The notes beneath the pieces are model-generated. The model searched no databases. It saw only the letters and a list, made by a program, of their open reading frames with translations, and was not told the DNA's origin. From the NCBI GenBank assembly GCA_024235855.1, contig JACKLN010000012.1:81633-145632 (forward strand): a stretch of 64,000 nt of DNA, read 5' to 3'. The position numbers and the translations under genes are program-made. This document shows, in pieces, positions 25,525 to 34,861 of the stretch (position 1 is the first letter of the stretch; each line of letters opens with the position of its first letter). The DNA comes from Burkholderiaceae bacterium. GTDB taxonomy: Bacteria; Pseudomonadota; Gammaproteobacteria; Burkholderiales; Burkholderiaceae_C.

Positions 25525-26175
25525 TCAGTAGAAGCCGACGCGCTGTGCGTAGCGCTCGGCGCGTTCGGCGTCGTAGGCCGCGGCATCGAAGCCCTCGCCC
25601 TGGATCGCGCGGTGCACCTGGCCACCGGTGGGCATGGTCCGTGGATCGACATGACGTGCCGGGTCCCACAGCTGGGATCGGATGAAGGCCTTGGAACACT
25701 GCGTGTAGGCCTCCTCCACGTCGACCAGGATGCCCAGCCGCGGCGCCTTGCCTTCCACGCTGCACGGAGCGAGCAGCGCGGCATCGGTGGTGATCGTCGC
25801 GCGGCCGTTGACGCGGAAGGTGTCGCTGACGCCGGGCACCACGAACAGCAGGCCGATGCGCGGGTTGGCCAGCAGGTTGCGCAGCGTATCGGCCAGCCGG
25901 TTGCCCGGGCGCTCCGGCAGCAGCAGCGTGCGCACGTCGAGGATGCGCACGAAGCCGGGCGGGTCGCCACGCGGACTCAGGTCGCAGCGGCCGTCGGCGT
26001 CGCTGGTGGCCAGGCCCACGAAGGGCGAACGCTCGACGAACTGGCGCGTCATCGGGTTCAGGCGGTCGCTGATCTTGGCGCAGGTCAGCGGCGCGGGTTC
26101 GCCGATCAGCGCGCGCAGTTCGGCCTCGGTGGCGACGACGTGCGGCGTCAGGCGGTGCGGGGTGGTGGTGGGCAT
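25525..26175 (-). CDS. PPOX-type FMN-dependent flavoprotein
   Basis: A 216-residue protein of the pyridoxamine 5'-phosphate oxidase-like split-barrel fold. Recognisable segments are RQFVERSPFVGLATSDADGRCDLSPRGDPPGFVRILD (about 45-80), RPGNRLADTLRNLLANPRIGLLFVVPG and TFRVNGRATI, with a C-terminal ARHVDPRTMPTGG. This pattern matches the MSMEG_1061-like group, which binds FMN or related flavins; substrates are mostly undefined. It is the last gene of a seven-gene minus-strand run, 7 nt after the AhpD-like gene, implying shared expression and perhaps a role in detoxification. Confidence 0.82.
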   Translation of the reverse strand: MPTTTPHRLTPHVVATEAELRALIGEPAPLTCAKISDRLNPMTRQFVERSPFVGLATSDADGRCDLSPRGDPPGFVRILDVRTLLLPERPGNRLADTLRNLLANPRIGLLFVVPGVSDTFRVNGRATITTDAALLAPCSVEGKAPRLGILVDVEEAYTQCSKAFIRSQLWDPARHVDPRTMPTGGQVHRAIQGEGFDAAAYDAERAERYAQRVGFY

Positions 26176-26182
26176 GGGCGGG

Positions 26183-26593
26183 TCAGCCGGGCTGGCTGCG
26201 GTCGAAGGCGGCGTCGATGGGCAGCTGCAGCCCGTTGGCCAGGTGGTTGGTCTTGGCCGCCAGCGCCACGATGGCCAGCAGCTCGGCGTGCATCGGATCG
26301 GTCATGCCCTTGGCCCGCGCCGCCGCCGTGTGCGAGTGCACGCAGTAGCTGCAGCTGTTGGCGATGGACACCGCGATGTAGACCATCTCCTTGGTCAGCG
26401 GGTCCAGCAGCGTGGGCTGTGCCATCAGCGCCTTGACCTCGGCCCAGGTGCGCTCCAGCAGCGGCGGGTCGAAGGCCAGCGCGCGCCAGAGGTGGTTGAT
26501 GAAGTCGGTCTTGCGGGTGGCGCGGATGTCGTCGAACACGGCGCGCACGCGCGGGTCGGCTTCGGGGTCGGCGGGCAGGGGCACGGTGGACAT
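26183..26593 (-). CDS. Carboxymuconolactone decarboxylase/AhpD-like protein
   Basis: ATG 26593 is preceded by GAGGA about 12 nt upstream; a TTG 15 nt earlier is less likely. The 136-residue product contains the AhpD redox/proton-relay core, SCSYCVHSHTAAARAKGM (CxxC with nearby His), and the helical flanks LTKEMVYIAVSIAN and LLAIVALAAKTNHLANGL. AhpD-type proteins reduce peroxides via a CxxC disulfide; CMD paralogs with this motif often act as small thiol peroxidases. Co-directional with the PPOX flavoprotein (7-nt gap), consistent with a small oxidative-stress module. Confidence 0.87.
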   Translation of the reverse strand: MSTVPLPADPEADPRVRAVFDDIRATRKTDFINHLWRALAFDPPLLERTWAEVKALMAQPTLLDPLTKEMVYIAVSIANSCSYCVHSHTAAARAKGMTDPMHAELLAIVALAAKTNHLANGLQLPIDAAFDRSQPG

Positions 26594-26604
26594 GGGTGTC
26601 GTCC

Positions 26605-27177
26605 TCAAGGGGGCGTGGGTGAAGTCGTGATCTCGTCAGGGCTGCCGGCGGCGGGCATCTGCCGGAAGACCAGCACGTCCTCCGGCGCCCACACGTGCCC
26701 GGACCAGCAGCGGTAGCCGCGCAGCCAGGGCACGCCGTCGATCCGTCGCAGGTAGAAGCCCCAGGGCAGGTCCGGTGCGTCCGGCGGAGGCTCGCTGGCC
26801 ACGGTGACGGCGCCGGGCGGGGCACGGTGGCGGGCGGACGGTGCGCCCGCGGGCGCTTCGGGCTGGTTCAGCCACTGCAGGCGCAGCCAGGGCGCGAGCG
26901 CCAGCGGGCAGGGCTGCAGGCCCTGACGTGCCGCGCTGCGAGCGATGGTCTCGAACGTGGCGCCCTCGGCGTGCACGAGCGCGCCGACGTGTACGGCCGC
27001 CACCGCGAACGGCCGGGACTGGGCGGGCACCTCGAAGCGCGTGTCGCCGAACAACTGCTCGGCCAGCGGGTTCAGCCGCACGCCGGCCTGCGCCAGCATG
27101 GCGCGCAGTGCCGCCGGTGTCTCGCGACCGACGTGCACGACCGGCGGCAGCGCACCGGCGGCCGCCACCGCGTTCAA
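26605..27177 (-). CDS. Protein of unknown function overlapping the S10 peptidase stop
   Basis: No upstream ATG is available without entering the S10 gene in a shadow frame. The best start is TTG 27177, which overlaps the peptidase stop as TTGA (27177-27174); GTG 27144 (in VVHV) or others are possible. The product (~190 residues) contains a helical first part (AALRAMLAQAGVRLNPLAEQLFGDTRF) and a second part rich in Trp/Arg: LPWGFYLRRIDGVPWLRGYRCWSGHVWAPEDVLVFR. The last stretch looks like a small beta domain. No family is recognised. Translational coupling suggests that it works with, or is regulated with, the peptidase. Confidence 0.6.
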   Translation of the reverse strand: MNAVAAAGALPPVVHVGRETPAALRAMLAQAGVRLNPLAEQLFGDTRFEVPAQSRPFAVAAVHVGALVHAEGATFETIARSAARQGLQPCPLALAPWLRLQWLNQPEAPAGAPSARHRAPPGAVTVASEPPPDAPDLPWGFYLRRIDGVPWLRGYRCWSGHVWAPEDVLVFRQMPAAGSPDEITTSPTPP

Positions 27178-28886
27178 CGGGACGCCTGCCTCGGCGGCAC
27201 CCACGGGTCGCGCATCGGGGCCTGCACCGCGGGCTCGGGTACCACCGGTCCGCTGATGACGCCCATCACGCCCGTCCGGTCCGGTGGCGCCGGTGCGGCC
27301 GTTCCGGCGGCCCGCAGCGGCGCGCGGCGCACCGGCTGCGCCGCCAGCGCCTCGGCGATGAAGGCCGCCACGTCGGCACGTTGCACCGGCCGCGTGCCGT
27401 CGTCCAGGAAGCTCATGTGCCCGCCGATGTAGTTGCGCACCATGACCCGCGGCGAGCCCAGTCGCGCGAGGTCGTTCTCGGTGACGTGAAACGGCGTGGC
27501 GAGATCGTGCAGGCCGTTGACGGCCAGCACGCGCAGTGCCGGGTCGGCCTGCAGCGCCACGGCGAGGTCGGGCACGGTGTCGGGCAGGTCGCGGCCGTCG
27601 TGCGAGAAGTCCCAATACTGGATCGCCTGGCCCAGCAGCACGTAGGTGGAGGTGTTGCGGTAGCCCAGCGTGTCGTGGAGGTGGCTCTGGATGGCGGCCT
27701 GGAACGACGACGTAAGCCAGGTGCTGGACGGGTCGCCCTCGGCCGCCAGCGCGCTGCCGTTGGGCGCCACCATGCGGGCGTCGTAGCGGCCGAGCAGCTG
27801 CCCGCTGACGAGGCGCTCGCGGTAGCGCGTGGGGCCCACGTTGAACTGGCTGCGCCACTGCGTCGCGGCCAGGCCGGTCCAGCCCGCCAGCACGTCAGTC
27901 AGCGACAGGTCGGCCGGGCCGCCGGCGAGGAAGGCGTCCAGTGCCGGCGCCCAGGTGCTGGCGACGTACTGGCGTGCGCCGTCCACCCAGGCGTCGAGTT
28001 CGTCGGCTGCGGGCACCGGCTGCGTGCGCCCATGCCACGCCCCGGTGGCCGCGTAGCTGGGCAGATAGCCGGCACACGAGATCGGCGGCGTGCTGACGAC
28101 GCCGCAGTTGCTGTTGTAGTCCAGCGCCGGCGACTGCAGCACCAGCCCGGCAGGCCACAGGCCGGCTTCCTGCAGCCGGCGCGCCAGCACCGCCGTGCGC
28201 GGGCCGCCGTAGCTTTCGCCGTAGAGGAAGAACGGCGAGGTGGTGCGGCCATGCCGCGCCAGCCAGCGGCGCACGATGTCGCGGAACAGCGCCGCGTCGG
28301 CGTCCACGCCCCAGAAGTCGCGGTTCACGTAGGGCGCGATGGCCTGCGATCGGCTGGTGCCCACCGCGTCCACGTAGACCAGGTCGGTCACGTCGAGCAG
28401 GGTCTCGGCGTTGTCCACCAGCGGGAACGGCCGGCTGGCGGTGGTGGCCGGCACGCCGGTGGCCAGACGCTGGGGGCCGAAGCTGCCCAGGTGCAGCCAG
28501 ACGCTGGCCGAGCCGGGGCCGCCGTTGTAGAAGAAGGTGACCGGGCGCGCGGCCCGTTCTGCCGCGTCGATGCCGTCCAGTTCATACGCGACGTAGAAGA
28601 CCTTGGCCTGCGCCGAATCGGCCACCGGGTCGCGCGCGATCAGGTGGCCGGCGGTGGCGGTGTAGGCCAGCGTGCGGCCGCCCAGGGCCAGCTGATGCGA
28701 CGTGACCGCGACGGCTTCCTCGGCGCCGGCCAGCTGCGCGTTCGGCAGCGACGAATAGACGGTGGCGTCGACCAGGCCGCCCACCGGCAGCGGGGTGTCG
28801 GCAGTGCCGTCGCTGCCCCCGCCGCCGCCGCAGGCCGACAGCAGAGCCGTCAGCGCCAATGCGGTGGAGGCGATCCAGCGGTGCAT
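27174..28886 (-). CDS. Lipoprotein serine carboxypeptidase-like (peptidase S10)
   Basis: The start ATG 28886 gives a compact lipoprotein signal, MHRWIASTALALTALLSAC, with the lipidated Cys at 19; a GTG at 28910 would add 8 residues. The 570-residue protein has the S10 family features VTFFYNGGPGSASVWLHLGSFGP (oxyanion-hole region), the nucleophile in LYGESYGGPRTAVLA, a late Asp/His region with LRVLAVNGLHDLATPF and the catalytic His in IGGHMSF. S10 enzymes remove C-terminal residues; bacterial lipoprotein forms are poorly characterised. It lies behind an ABC exporter, so a substrate delivered to the periplasm or outer membrane is conceivable. Confidence 0.88.
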   Translation of the reverse strand: MHRWIASTALALTALLSACGGGGGSDGTADTPLPVGGLVDATVYSSLPNAQLAGAEEAVAVTSHQLALGGRTLAYTATAGHLIARDPVADSAQAKVFYVAYELDGIDAAERAARPVTFFYNGGPGSASVWLHLGSFGPQRLATGVPATTASRPFPLVDNAETLLDVTDLVYVDAVGTSRSQAIAPYVNRDFWGVDADAALFRDIVRRWLARHGRTTSPFFLYGESYGGPRTAVLARRLQEAGLWPAGLVLQSPALDYNSNCGVVSTPPISCAGYLPSYAATGAWHGRTQPVPAADELDAWVDGARQYVASTWAPALDAFLAGGPADLSLTDVLAGWTGLAATQWRSQFNVGPTRYRERLVSGQLLGRYDARMVAPNGSALAAEGDPSSTWLTSSFQAAIQSHLHDTLGYRNTSTYVLLGQAIQYWDFSHDGRDLPDTVPDLAVALQADPALRVLAVNGLHDLATPFHVTENDLARLGSPRVMVRNYIGGHMSFLDDGTRPVQRADVAAFIAEALAAQPVRRAPLRAAGTAAPAPPDRTGVMGVISGPVVPEPAVQAPMRDPWVPPRQASR

Positions 28887-28915
28887 GCGCGGCAGTGTAG
28901 GCCGGTGCACGCGCC

Positions 28916-30121
28916 TCAGGAACCCCGCATGCGCACCCTCACACCCTCGGTCAGCGCGGCGGGCGGATAGACGATCACCGCTGCGCCGGCGTCCACACCG
29001 CCGCGCAACCAGGCGTGGGTCTCGTTGCGCGCCGCCAGGTCCACCGGCTGCAGGCGGGCCCGCCCGGCGTCCACCAGGAACACCGCGTGACCGCCTTCGG
29101 GCCGCGGGAAGACCGCGCTCACCGGCACCCGCAGCGCATCGTCCACCTGCCGGGTGACGATGCGCACGGTGACGCGGTAGCCGTCGCCCAGCGTCTGCCA
29201 GTCGCCGGGCGGGCTGGTGAGGTCGATGTGCACGCGCACGCGCTGTTCCTCCACGCCCAGCGCCGAGACCTTGGTGAAGCCGGCCGGCTCCACCAGCCGC
29301 ACGCGGCCCTGCAGCGTGCCCGGCCCGCCGCCCCAGTCCTCGATGCGCACCGGGCGGCCGGCGCCGGCCTGCAGGGCGTCGGTGGTCAGCAGTTCGGCCA
29401 CCACCTCCAGCTGCGCCAGGTCTCCCAGTTCCAGCAGCGGCGTGCCCAGGGCCACCGTGCCTTCGCTGGCCTGCAGCACGCGCAGCACGCGGCCGGCCAC
29501 CGGCGCGCGCACGTCGAAGCCCCTGGCCGGGCCGGGATCGGCCCCGGTCGCCACGGCGGCCAGCGCGGCGCGCGCCACCTCCAGCTCGTGCCGGGCCACC
29601 ACGCGGCCCTGCTGCGCCGCGTCCAGTGCCTTCTGCGCGGCGTCCACCGCCAGCGCGTCGTTCTCGGCCTGGATGGGCGAGACGAAGCCCTGGCGCGCCA
29701 GTTCCGCGCTGCGCTGCTGCGCGCTGCGCGCCTGCACCAGGGCCACGCGGGCGGCTTCGGCCTGGCTGCCAGCGCGCTGCATGTTGGCCTGTGCGGCGGC
29801 CACGCGCGCGGTGAGCTCGCGCTGCGTGCGGGCATCGAGCATCGGCGCCAGCGTGGGGCTGAGCGTGGCCAGCACACTGCCCGCGGCCACGGTGTCGCCG
29901 GCCTCCAGCGTGATGCGCGCCAGGCGGCCGGTGAGCGGCGCGGAGACGGTGAAGCGCTGGCGCAGCGTGGTACGCCCTTCCTCGGTGATCACGGTCTCGA
30001 AGGGCCCGCGGTCGGCCACGCCGGTCTCCACCTCCAGCGGCCGCGGCGCGAAGGCCCAGGCCAGCAGCGCCACACCGGCGGTCACGGCGAGGCCACCCAG
30101 GATCCAGGTCTTGGTCTTCAT
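28916..30121 (-). CDS. HlyD-family periplasmic adaptor of an ABC exporter
   Basis: The 401-residue protein has an N-terminal hydrophobic anchor (WILGGLAVTAGVALLAWAFAP). This is followed by the two lipoyl halves (GRTTLRQRFTVSAPLTGRLARITLEAGDTVAAGSVLATL and GFDVRAPVAGRVLRVLQASEGTVALGTPLLELG) around an Ala/Gln-rich coiled-coil hairpin (~95-205). The beta-barrel and membrane-proximal domains form the rest. It spans the periplasm and joins the inner-membrane ABC unit to an outer-membrane channel or to substrate. The FtsX-type permease gene ends 1 nt before its start, and the ABC ATPase is first in the run. Confidence 0.9.
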   Translation of the reverse strand: MKTKTWILGGLAVTAGVALLAWAFAPRPLEVETGVADRGPFETVITEEGRTTLRQRFTVSAPLTGRLARITLEAGDTVAAGSVLATLSPTLAPMLDARTQRELTARVAAAQANMQRAGSQAEAARVALVQARSAQQRSAELARQGFVSPIQAENDALAVDAAQKALDAAQQGRVVARHELEVARAALAAVATGADPGPARGFDVRAPVAGRVLRVLQASEGTVALGTPLLELGDLAQLEVVAELLTTDALQAGAGRPVRIEDWGGGPGTLQGRVRLVEPAGFTKVSALGVEEQRVRVHIDLTSPPGDWQTLGDGYRVTVRIVTRQVDDALRVPVSAVFPRPEGGHAVFLVDAGRARLQPVDLAARNETHAWLRGGVDAGAAVIVYPPAALTEGVRVRMRGS

Positions 30122-30122
30122 C

Positions 30123-32513
30123 TCACTCTCTCGTCTTCAGGGCGCCCACCATGTCCAGGTGGTCGATGCGGCGGCGCACGACCAGCGCGCTGGCCACGCC
30201 GGCGGCCACCACCGCCAGCGCGGCGATGGCGAAGGTGCGCGGGCGGATCACCACCGGAAAGAAGAACTGGTCGCTCTTGAGGGCACCGACCAGGCCGTGC
30301 ACCATGGCCCAGCCGGCCAGCATGCCCAGCGGCAGCGCCACCGCGATCAGCAGCGCCAGCTCGCCCAGCAGCAGGCCCGACACCTCCGCCCGAGTGAAGC
30401 CCAGCACGCGCAGGCTGGCCAGTTCCCAGGCGCGCTCGGCCAGCGCGATGCGCGCGTTGTTGTAGACCACGCCCACGGCGATGACGACGGCGAACAGCGT
30501 CAGCACCGTACTCATGATGCGGATGTTGCGCGCGCTGAGTTCCTGCATGTTGCGCAACATCGTGGACTTGCTGAAGGCGCCGGCGACGCGTGGCAGGTCG
30601 CGTGAAGCGGCCAGCAGCGCAGGTTCGCTGCCGCGTTCGAGCGCCAGCACCCAGCCGGTGGAGAGGTCGCCGTCGCCCAGCGCGCGGTTCAGCGCGTCGC
30701 GGTTCATGTATGCGTTCAGGCCCATCATCTCGCGCACCGTGGCGTCCACCGGCAGCTCCAGCACGCGGGGCCGGCCCTCCAGCACCTCCACGCGCACGCG
30801 GTCGCCCACGCGCAGGCCCAGCTTGTCGGCCAGGCGGTCGGTGAGCACCAGGCCGTCGCCGGCGGGGTCGGTGAGGCGGCCGTCGGCGTCGACGATGCGG
30901 TAGAGCTGCGGGTGCGTGGCGTAGCCGCGCAGCTGCGAACGCTCACGCCGGTGGCCGTGCACCAGCACCACGTCGACGAAGCGCGAGGCCTCGGCCTGCG
31001 TGACGCCGGGCAGGCGCACGAGTTCCAGCGCCGCGCGCTCGTGCAGCGGCTCGAAGGTCCACACCGCCACGTCGTTGCGCATGGCCAGCGTGAACTGGGT
31101 GTCGACGATGACCTCGATGGCGTCGCGGAAGAAGTTGCCCATCACGACGATGGCCACCGACGCGGCGATGCCGGCCACCGCCAGCGTGCTGCGCCAGGGC
31201 CGGCGCTCGAGCTGGCGCAGGATCATGCGCGCCACGGTACCGATGCGCCGGATGCCCAGGCGCTCCAGCAGCGTGCGCCGGTAGCGCCCGGGCGCCGGCG
31301 GGCGCATGGCCTCGGCCGGCGCCAGGCGCACGGTGGCGGCGATGGCGCTCCAGGTGCCCACCAGCGCCGTGGCCGCCGTGAGGCCGATGGCGGTGCCGGC
31401 CAGCGCGGGCGACAGCACGTGCTCGAACGCCGGGAAGCGGAAGAAGTCGCCGTACAGGCCCAGCAACATCAGGCCCAGCCACTTGCCCAGCGCCAGGCCC
31501 AGCAGCAGGCCGATGGCCACCACCGCGGCCACCAGCTTCAGGTAGTGGGCCGCGATGGCGCGGTTGGCGTAGCCCAGGGCCTTGAGCGCCGCGATCTGCT
31601 CGCGCTGCGTGCTCACCAGGCGCGAGACCACCACGTTGAGCAGGAAGGCCGCCACCGCCAGGAAGATGGCCGGCAGCAGGCTGCCGAGCACGCGCTGTTC
31701 GGCGATCTCGTTGTCCAGCATGGCGTGCGAGACCTGCGCATCGCGGCCGTGGGCCAGGCGGCCGCCGTAGCGCGCCAGCTCGCGGGTGAGGCCGTCGATG
31801 ACGGCCGCCTCGCTGGCCCCCGGTGCCAGCTTCACCGCGATGCGGTTGAAGGCGCCGGTCATGTCCCAGGCCGCGTCCAGCGCCTCGCCGTCGACCCAGA
31901 AGACACCGAAGCCACGCAGGTCGGGCATGCCCCAGAGCCCGGCGAACACGTATTCCGGCGACAGCGCCACGCCAGCCACCACCAGGTCGCGCTGCTTGCC
32001 GTTGATCAGCGCCCGCAGGCGGCTGCCGCGCTGCAGGCCGTGGGCGCGCACGAAGCTCTCCGACACCCAGGCCGGCAAGGCGCCGTCGGGCTGCGCGACG
32101 CCGGGCCCACCCGCCGGCGCCGGGGCGATGCCGCCACCGGCCTCGCGCAGCACCACGCGGTTCATGCGCAGCGGCTCGTCGCGGGGCACGCCGATGAGCT
32201 GGCCGATGATGGGATCGTCGACGCCATCACGCGTCACGCGCACGGCGAACTCGGTGGTGGTCTGCACGTCGGCCACGCCGGGCACCGCACGCAGGCGCGC
32301 GGCCAGCGCGTCCGGCGCGCGCTTGACGGCGCCGAAAACGTCGGCAAAGCGGCCGCTGGCATAGAAGCGGTCGCGCGCCAGTTCCAGCGAGTCGATGGCC
32401 GACAGCGTGGTGACGAAGCCGGCGATGCCGCTGGCCACCACCAGCGCGATGGTCAGCGCCTGGCTCCACAGCGCACGCAGGTCGCGCAGCAGCTTGCGGT
32501 CCAGCGCGCGCAT
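30123..32513 (-). CDS. FtsX-like ABC transporter permease
   Basis: ATG 32513 starts a 796-residue protein. There is an N-terminal TM (LTIALVVASGIAGFVTT), a periplasmic MacB-PCD-like domain (~45-265), three TM helices (~280-410, ending near AEAMRPPAP), a second cytosolic loop with TM (~450-480), another large periplasmic domain, and three final helices ending SALVVRRRIDHLDMVGALKTRE. The duplicated FtsX layout (4+4) resembles DevC/MacB-type exporters of lipids, lipoproteins or peptides. It works with the adjacent ATPase and HlyD adaptor. The cargo cannot be read; the next gene, an S10 lipoprotein peptidase, could be related. Confidence 0.9.
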   Translation of the reverse strand: MRALDRKLLRDLRALWSQALTIALVVASGIAGFVTTLSAIDSLELARDRFYASGRFADVFGAVKRAPDALAARLRAVPGVADVQTTTEFAVRVTRDGVDDPIIGQLIGVPRDEPLRMNRVVLREAGGGIAPAPAGGPGVAQPDGALPAWVSESFVRAHGLQRGSRLRALINGKQRDLVVAGVALSPEYVFAGLWGMPDLRGFGVFWVDGEALDAAWDMTGAFNRIAVKLAPGASEAAVIDGLTRELARYGGRLAHGRDAQVSHAMLDNEIAEQRVLGSLLPAIFLAVAAFLLNVVVSRLVSTQREQIAALKALGYANRAIAAHYLKLVAAVVAIGLLLGLALGKWLGLMLLGLYGDFFRFPAFEHVLSPALAGTAIGLTAATALVGTWSAIAATVRLAPAEAMRPPAPGRYRRTLLERLGIRRIGTVARMILRQLERRPWRSTLAVAGIAASVAIVVMGNFFRDAIEVIVDTQFTLAMRNDVAVWTFEPLHERAALELVRLPGVTQAEASRFVDVVLVHGHRRERSQLRGYATHPQLYRIVDADGRLTDPAGDGLVLTDRLADKLGLRVGDRVRVEVLEGRPRVLELPVDATVREMMGLNAYMNRDALNRALGDGDLSTGWVLALERGSEPALLAASRDLPRVAGAFSKSTMLRNMQELSARNIRIMSTVLTLFAVVIAVGVVYNNARIALAERAWELASLRVLGFTRAEVSGLLLGELALLIAVALPLGMLAGWAMVHGLVGALKSDQFFFPVVIRPRTFAIAALAVVAAGVASALVVRRRIDHLDMVGALKTRE

Positions 32514-32526
32514 GGCCGTCCCTGCC

Positions 32527-33246
<720 letters not shown>

Positions 33247-33280
33247 CTTGGGGATTCTGGGCGCGTGGGTCCGACCGCGC

Positions 33281-33294
33281 TTGAGATCGGTCAA
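33281..33294. promoter_or_regulatory. FNR-like box TTGAG-N4-GTCAA
   Basis: TTGAGATCGGTCAA is a near copy of the box at 22789-22802; both share TCGGTCAA. It lies in the divergent region, 35 bp upstream of the ABC ATPase GTG and 59 bp upstream of the OmpA-like ATG. The first half-site has one further mismatch to the consensus. Confidence 0.4.
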
Positions 33295-33352
33295 ACTCGT
33301 CACGTGGCCCGCCGCCGGGCTGGTCCACAATGGCCGCTGGAAGGAGCCACTC

Positions 33353-33829
33353 ATGCGTCGACACCGCCTGATCCCCGCCCGTGCCCTGCTGACCCTGGCC
33401 ACGCTGTGCGCGTGCGGCCTCGGCGCCGTGCAGGCGGCGTCGGGCGACCAGCCGGTCAGGCCGTTGCCCCAGGCGTCCGCGCCGGCGAAGACCGAGATCC
33501 AGGAGCGCAAGACCTCGCTGCCGGCCAAGGGCCTGTTCGTGGGCGACCAGCTCAGCGCGGCGGCCAAGGACAAGCTCACGGAACTGATCCTCAACGCGCT
33601 GGGCCTGCACGTGCAGGTGGCGCTGGTGGTGCCCACCGGGCCGTGGCAGATCGACGGCAGCGGCAAGGACGAGCGCGACCTGACGCCGGCGCGGCTGAAT
33701 GCGGTGAAGAACTTCCTGCGCGAACGTGGCGTGGATCCGTCGAGGATCTACGTGGAGAGCCGCATCGACCAGTCGCTGACCGAACCGCGGCTGGACCTGC
33801 AGCTGCTGGGCAAGCCGGCGAACGACTGA
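33353..33829 (+). CDS. Periplasmic OmpA-like protein
   Basis: The ATG at 33353 is preceded by AAGGAG. The 158-residue protein has an Arg-rich n-region and a Sec signal peptide ending near AVQAA (residue ~28). The C-terminal half (LSAAAKDKLTELILNALGLHVQVALVVPTG and LTPARLNAVKNFLRERGVDPSRIYVESR) has the spacing of an OmpA-C domain, which binds peptidoglycan, although the canonical NxxLSxxRA motif is altered (TPARLNAVKNF). It is convergent with the exonuclease gene (3-nt gap). The role is inferred to be envelope-related. Confidence 0.7.
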   Translation: MRRHRLIPARALLTLATLCACGLGAVQAASGDQPVRPLPQASAPAKTEIQERKTSLPAKGLFVGDQLSAAAKDKLTELILNALGLHVQVALVVPTGPWQIDGSGKDERDLTPARLNAVKNFLRERGVDPSRIYVESRIDQSLTEPRLDLQLLGKPAND

Positions 33830-33832
33830 CGT

Positions 33833-34861
33833 TCAGGCGCCGGCCAGCGGTGCAGGCGCCGGATCCGACGCAGCGGGTTCCTCGTCGCCGAACTCGGTTC
33901 GGAAGCTGCCCGCTTCCAGACCCTGCTGCTGCAGCCAGCGCACCATCACGGCCTCGTAGCCGTGGGTCACGATCACGCGCGACGCACCGGTGGCGCCGAT
34001 GGCGCGCTGCAGCCCGGGCCAGTCGGCGTGGTCGCTGAGCACGAAACCCCGGTCCACGCCCTGGCGGCGGCGTGCGCCGCGCAGCTGCATCCAGCCGCTG
34101 GCGAAGGCATCGCCGAACGCGCCCAGGCGGCGCGCCCAGGCGCTGCCGTGCACCGCCGGCGGCGCGACGACGAGCGCCCGCTTCAGGTCGGCTGCGTCGA
34201 GGGGCGTGGTCACCGGCAGCGCCACGCCGGCGGCCCGGTACGCGGCATTGACGCTGTCCACCGCCCCGTGCACGACGATGGGGCCGATGGTCGCGTCCAC
34301 GCCTGCCAGCAGGCGCTGCGCCTTGCCGAAGCTGTAGGCCATCAGCAGGCTGGGCCGGCCGGCGGCGGCGTTGGCGCCCCACCAGGCGTTCACCTCGGCC
34401 AGCACCTCGGCCTGCGGCCGCCAGCGGTAGATGGGCAGGCCGAAGGTGCTCTCGGTGACGAAGACATCGCAGCGCACGGGCTCGAAAGGCGCGCAGGTGG
34501 GGTTGGCGTCACCGGCGCCGCTGACGAAGTAGTCGCCGCTGAGCACCCAGACCTGGCCGCGGTGTTCGAGCCGTACCTGGGCCGAACCCAGCACGTGGCC
34601 CGCCGGGTGCAGACTGACCCGCACACCGCCCACGTTCACCGCCTCGCCGTAGGCCAGCGGCTGCACGGTGATGTCGCCCAGGCGCGCGCGCAGCACGCCC
34701 ACGCTGTCGGCCTGCGCCAGGTAGGCGCCGTGACCGCGTCGCGCGTGGTCGGCGTGGGCGTGGGTGATCACGGCGCGCGGCACCGGGCGCCAGGGGTCGA
34801 TGTGGAAGTCGCCCGCGGGGCAGTACAGGCCCTCGGGGCGTTCGACCACCAGGTCAGTCAC
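33833..34861 (-). CDS. Ligase-associated metallo-beta-lactamase DNA exonuclease
   Basis: A GTG at 34861, starting VTDLVVERPEGLYCPAGDFHIDPW, was preferred over longer readings because it gives a 342-residue product of usual size. It overlaps the patatin stop by 8 nt. The metal-binding motif THAHADHARRGHG is visible (~38-50), followed by HPAGHVLGSAQV, LSGDYF, and a beta-CASP-like region with LSDHADWPGLQRAI and VIVTHGYE. This family is encoded with ATP-dependent ligase, Lhr helicase and phosphoesterase in repair clusters. Its usual ligase partner is present here at 20325-22019 but not adjacent. Confidence 0.87.
   Translation of the reverse strand: MTDLVVERPEGLYCPAGDFHIDPWRPVPRAVITHAHADHARRGHGAYLAQADSVGVLRARLGDITVQPLAYGEAVNVGGVRVSLHPAGHVLGSAQVRLEHRGQVWVLSGDYFVSGAGDANPTCAPFEPVRCDVFVTESTFGLPIYRWRPQAEVLAEVNAWWGANAAAGRPSLLMAYSFGKAQRLLAGVDATIGPIVVHGAVDSVNAAYRAAGVALPVTTPLDAADLKRALVVAPPAVHGSAWARRLGAFGDAFASGWMQLRGARRRQGVDRGFVLSDHADWPGLQRAIGATGASRVIVTHGYEAVMVRWLQQQGLEAGSFRTEFGDEEPAASDPAPAPLAGA

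Noticed and set aside
22740..25970. 1076-residue minus frame opposite the acetate-CoA ligase fusion
   Set aside because: Gln/His/Arg-biased shadow of a well-supported gene on the plus strand.
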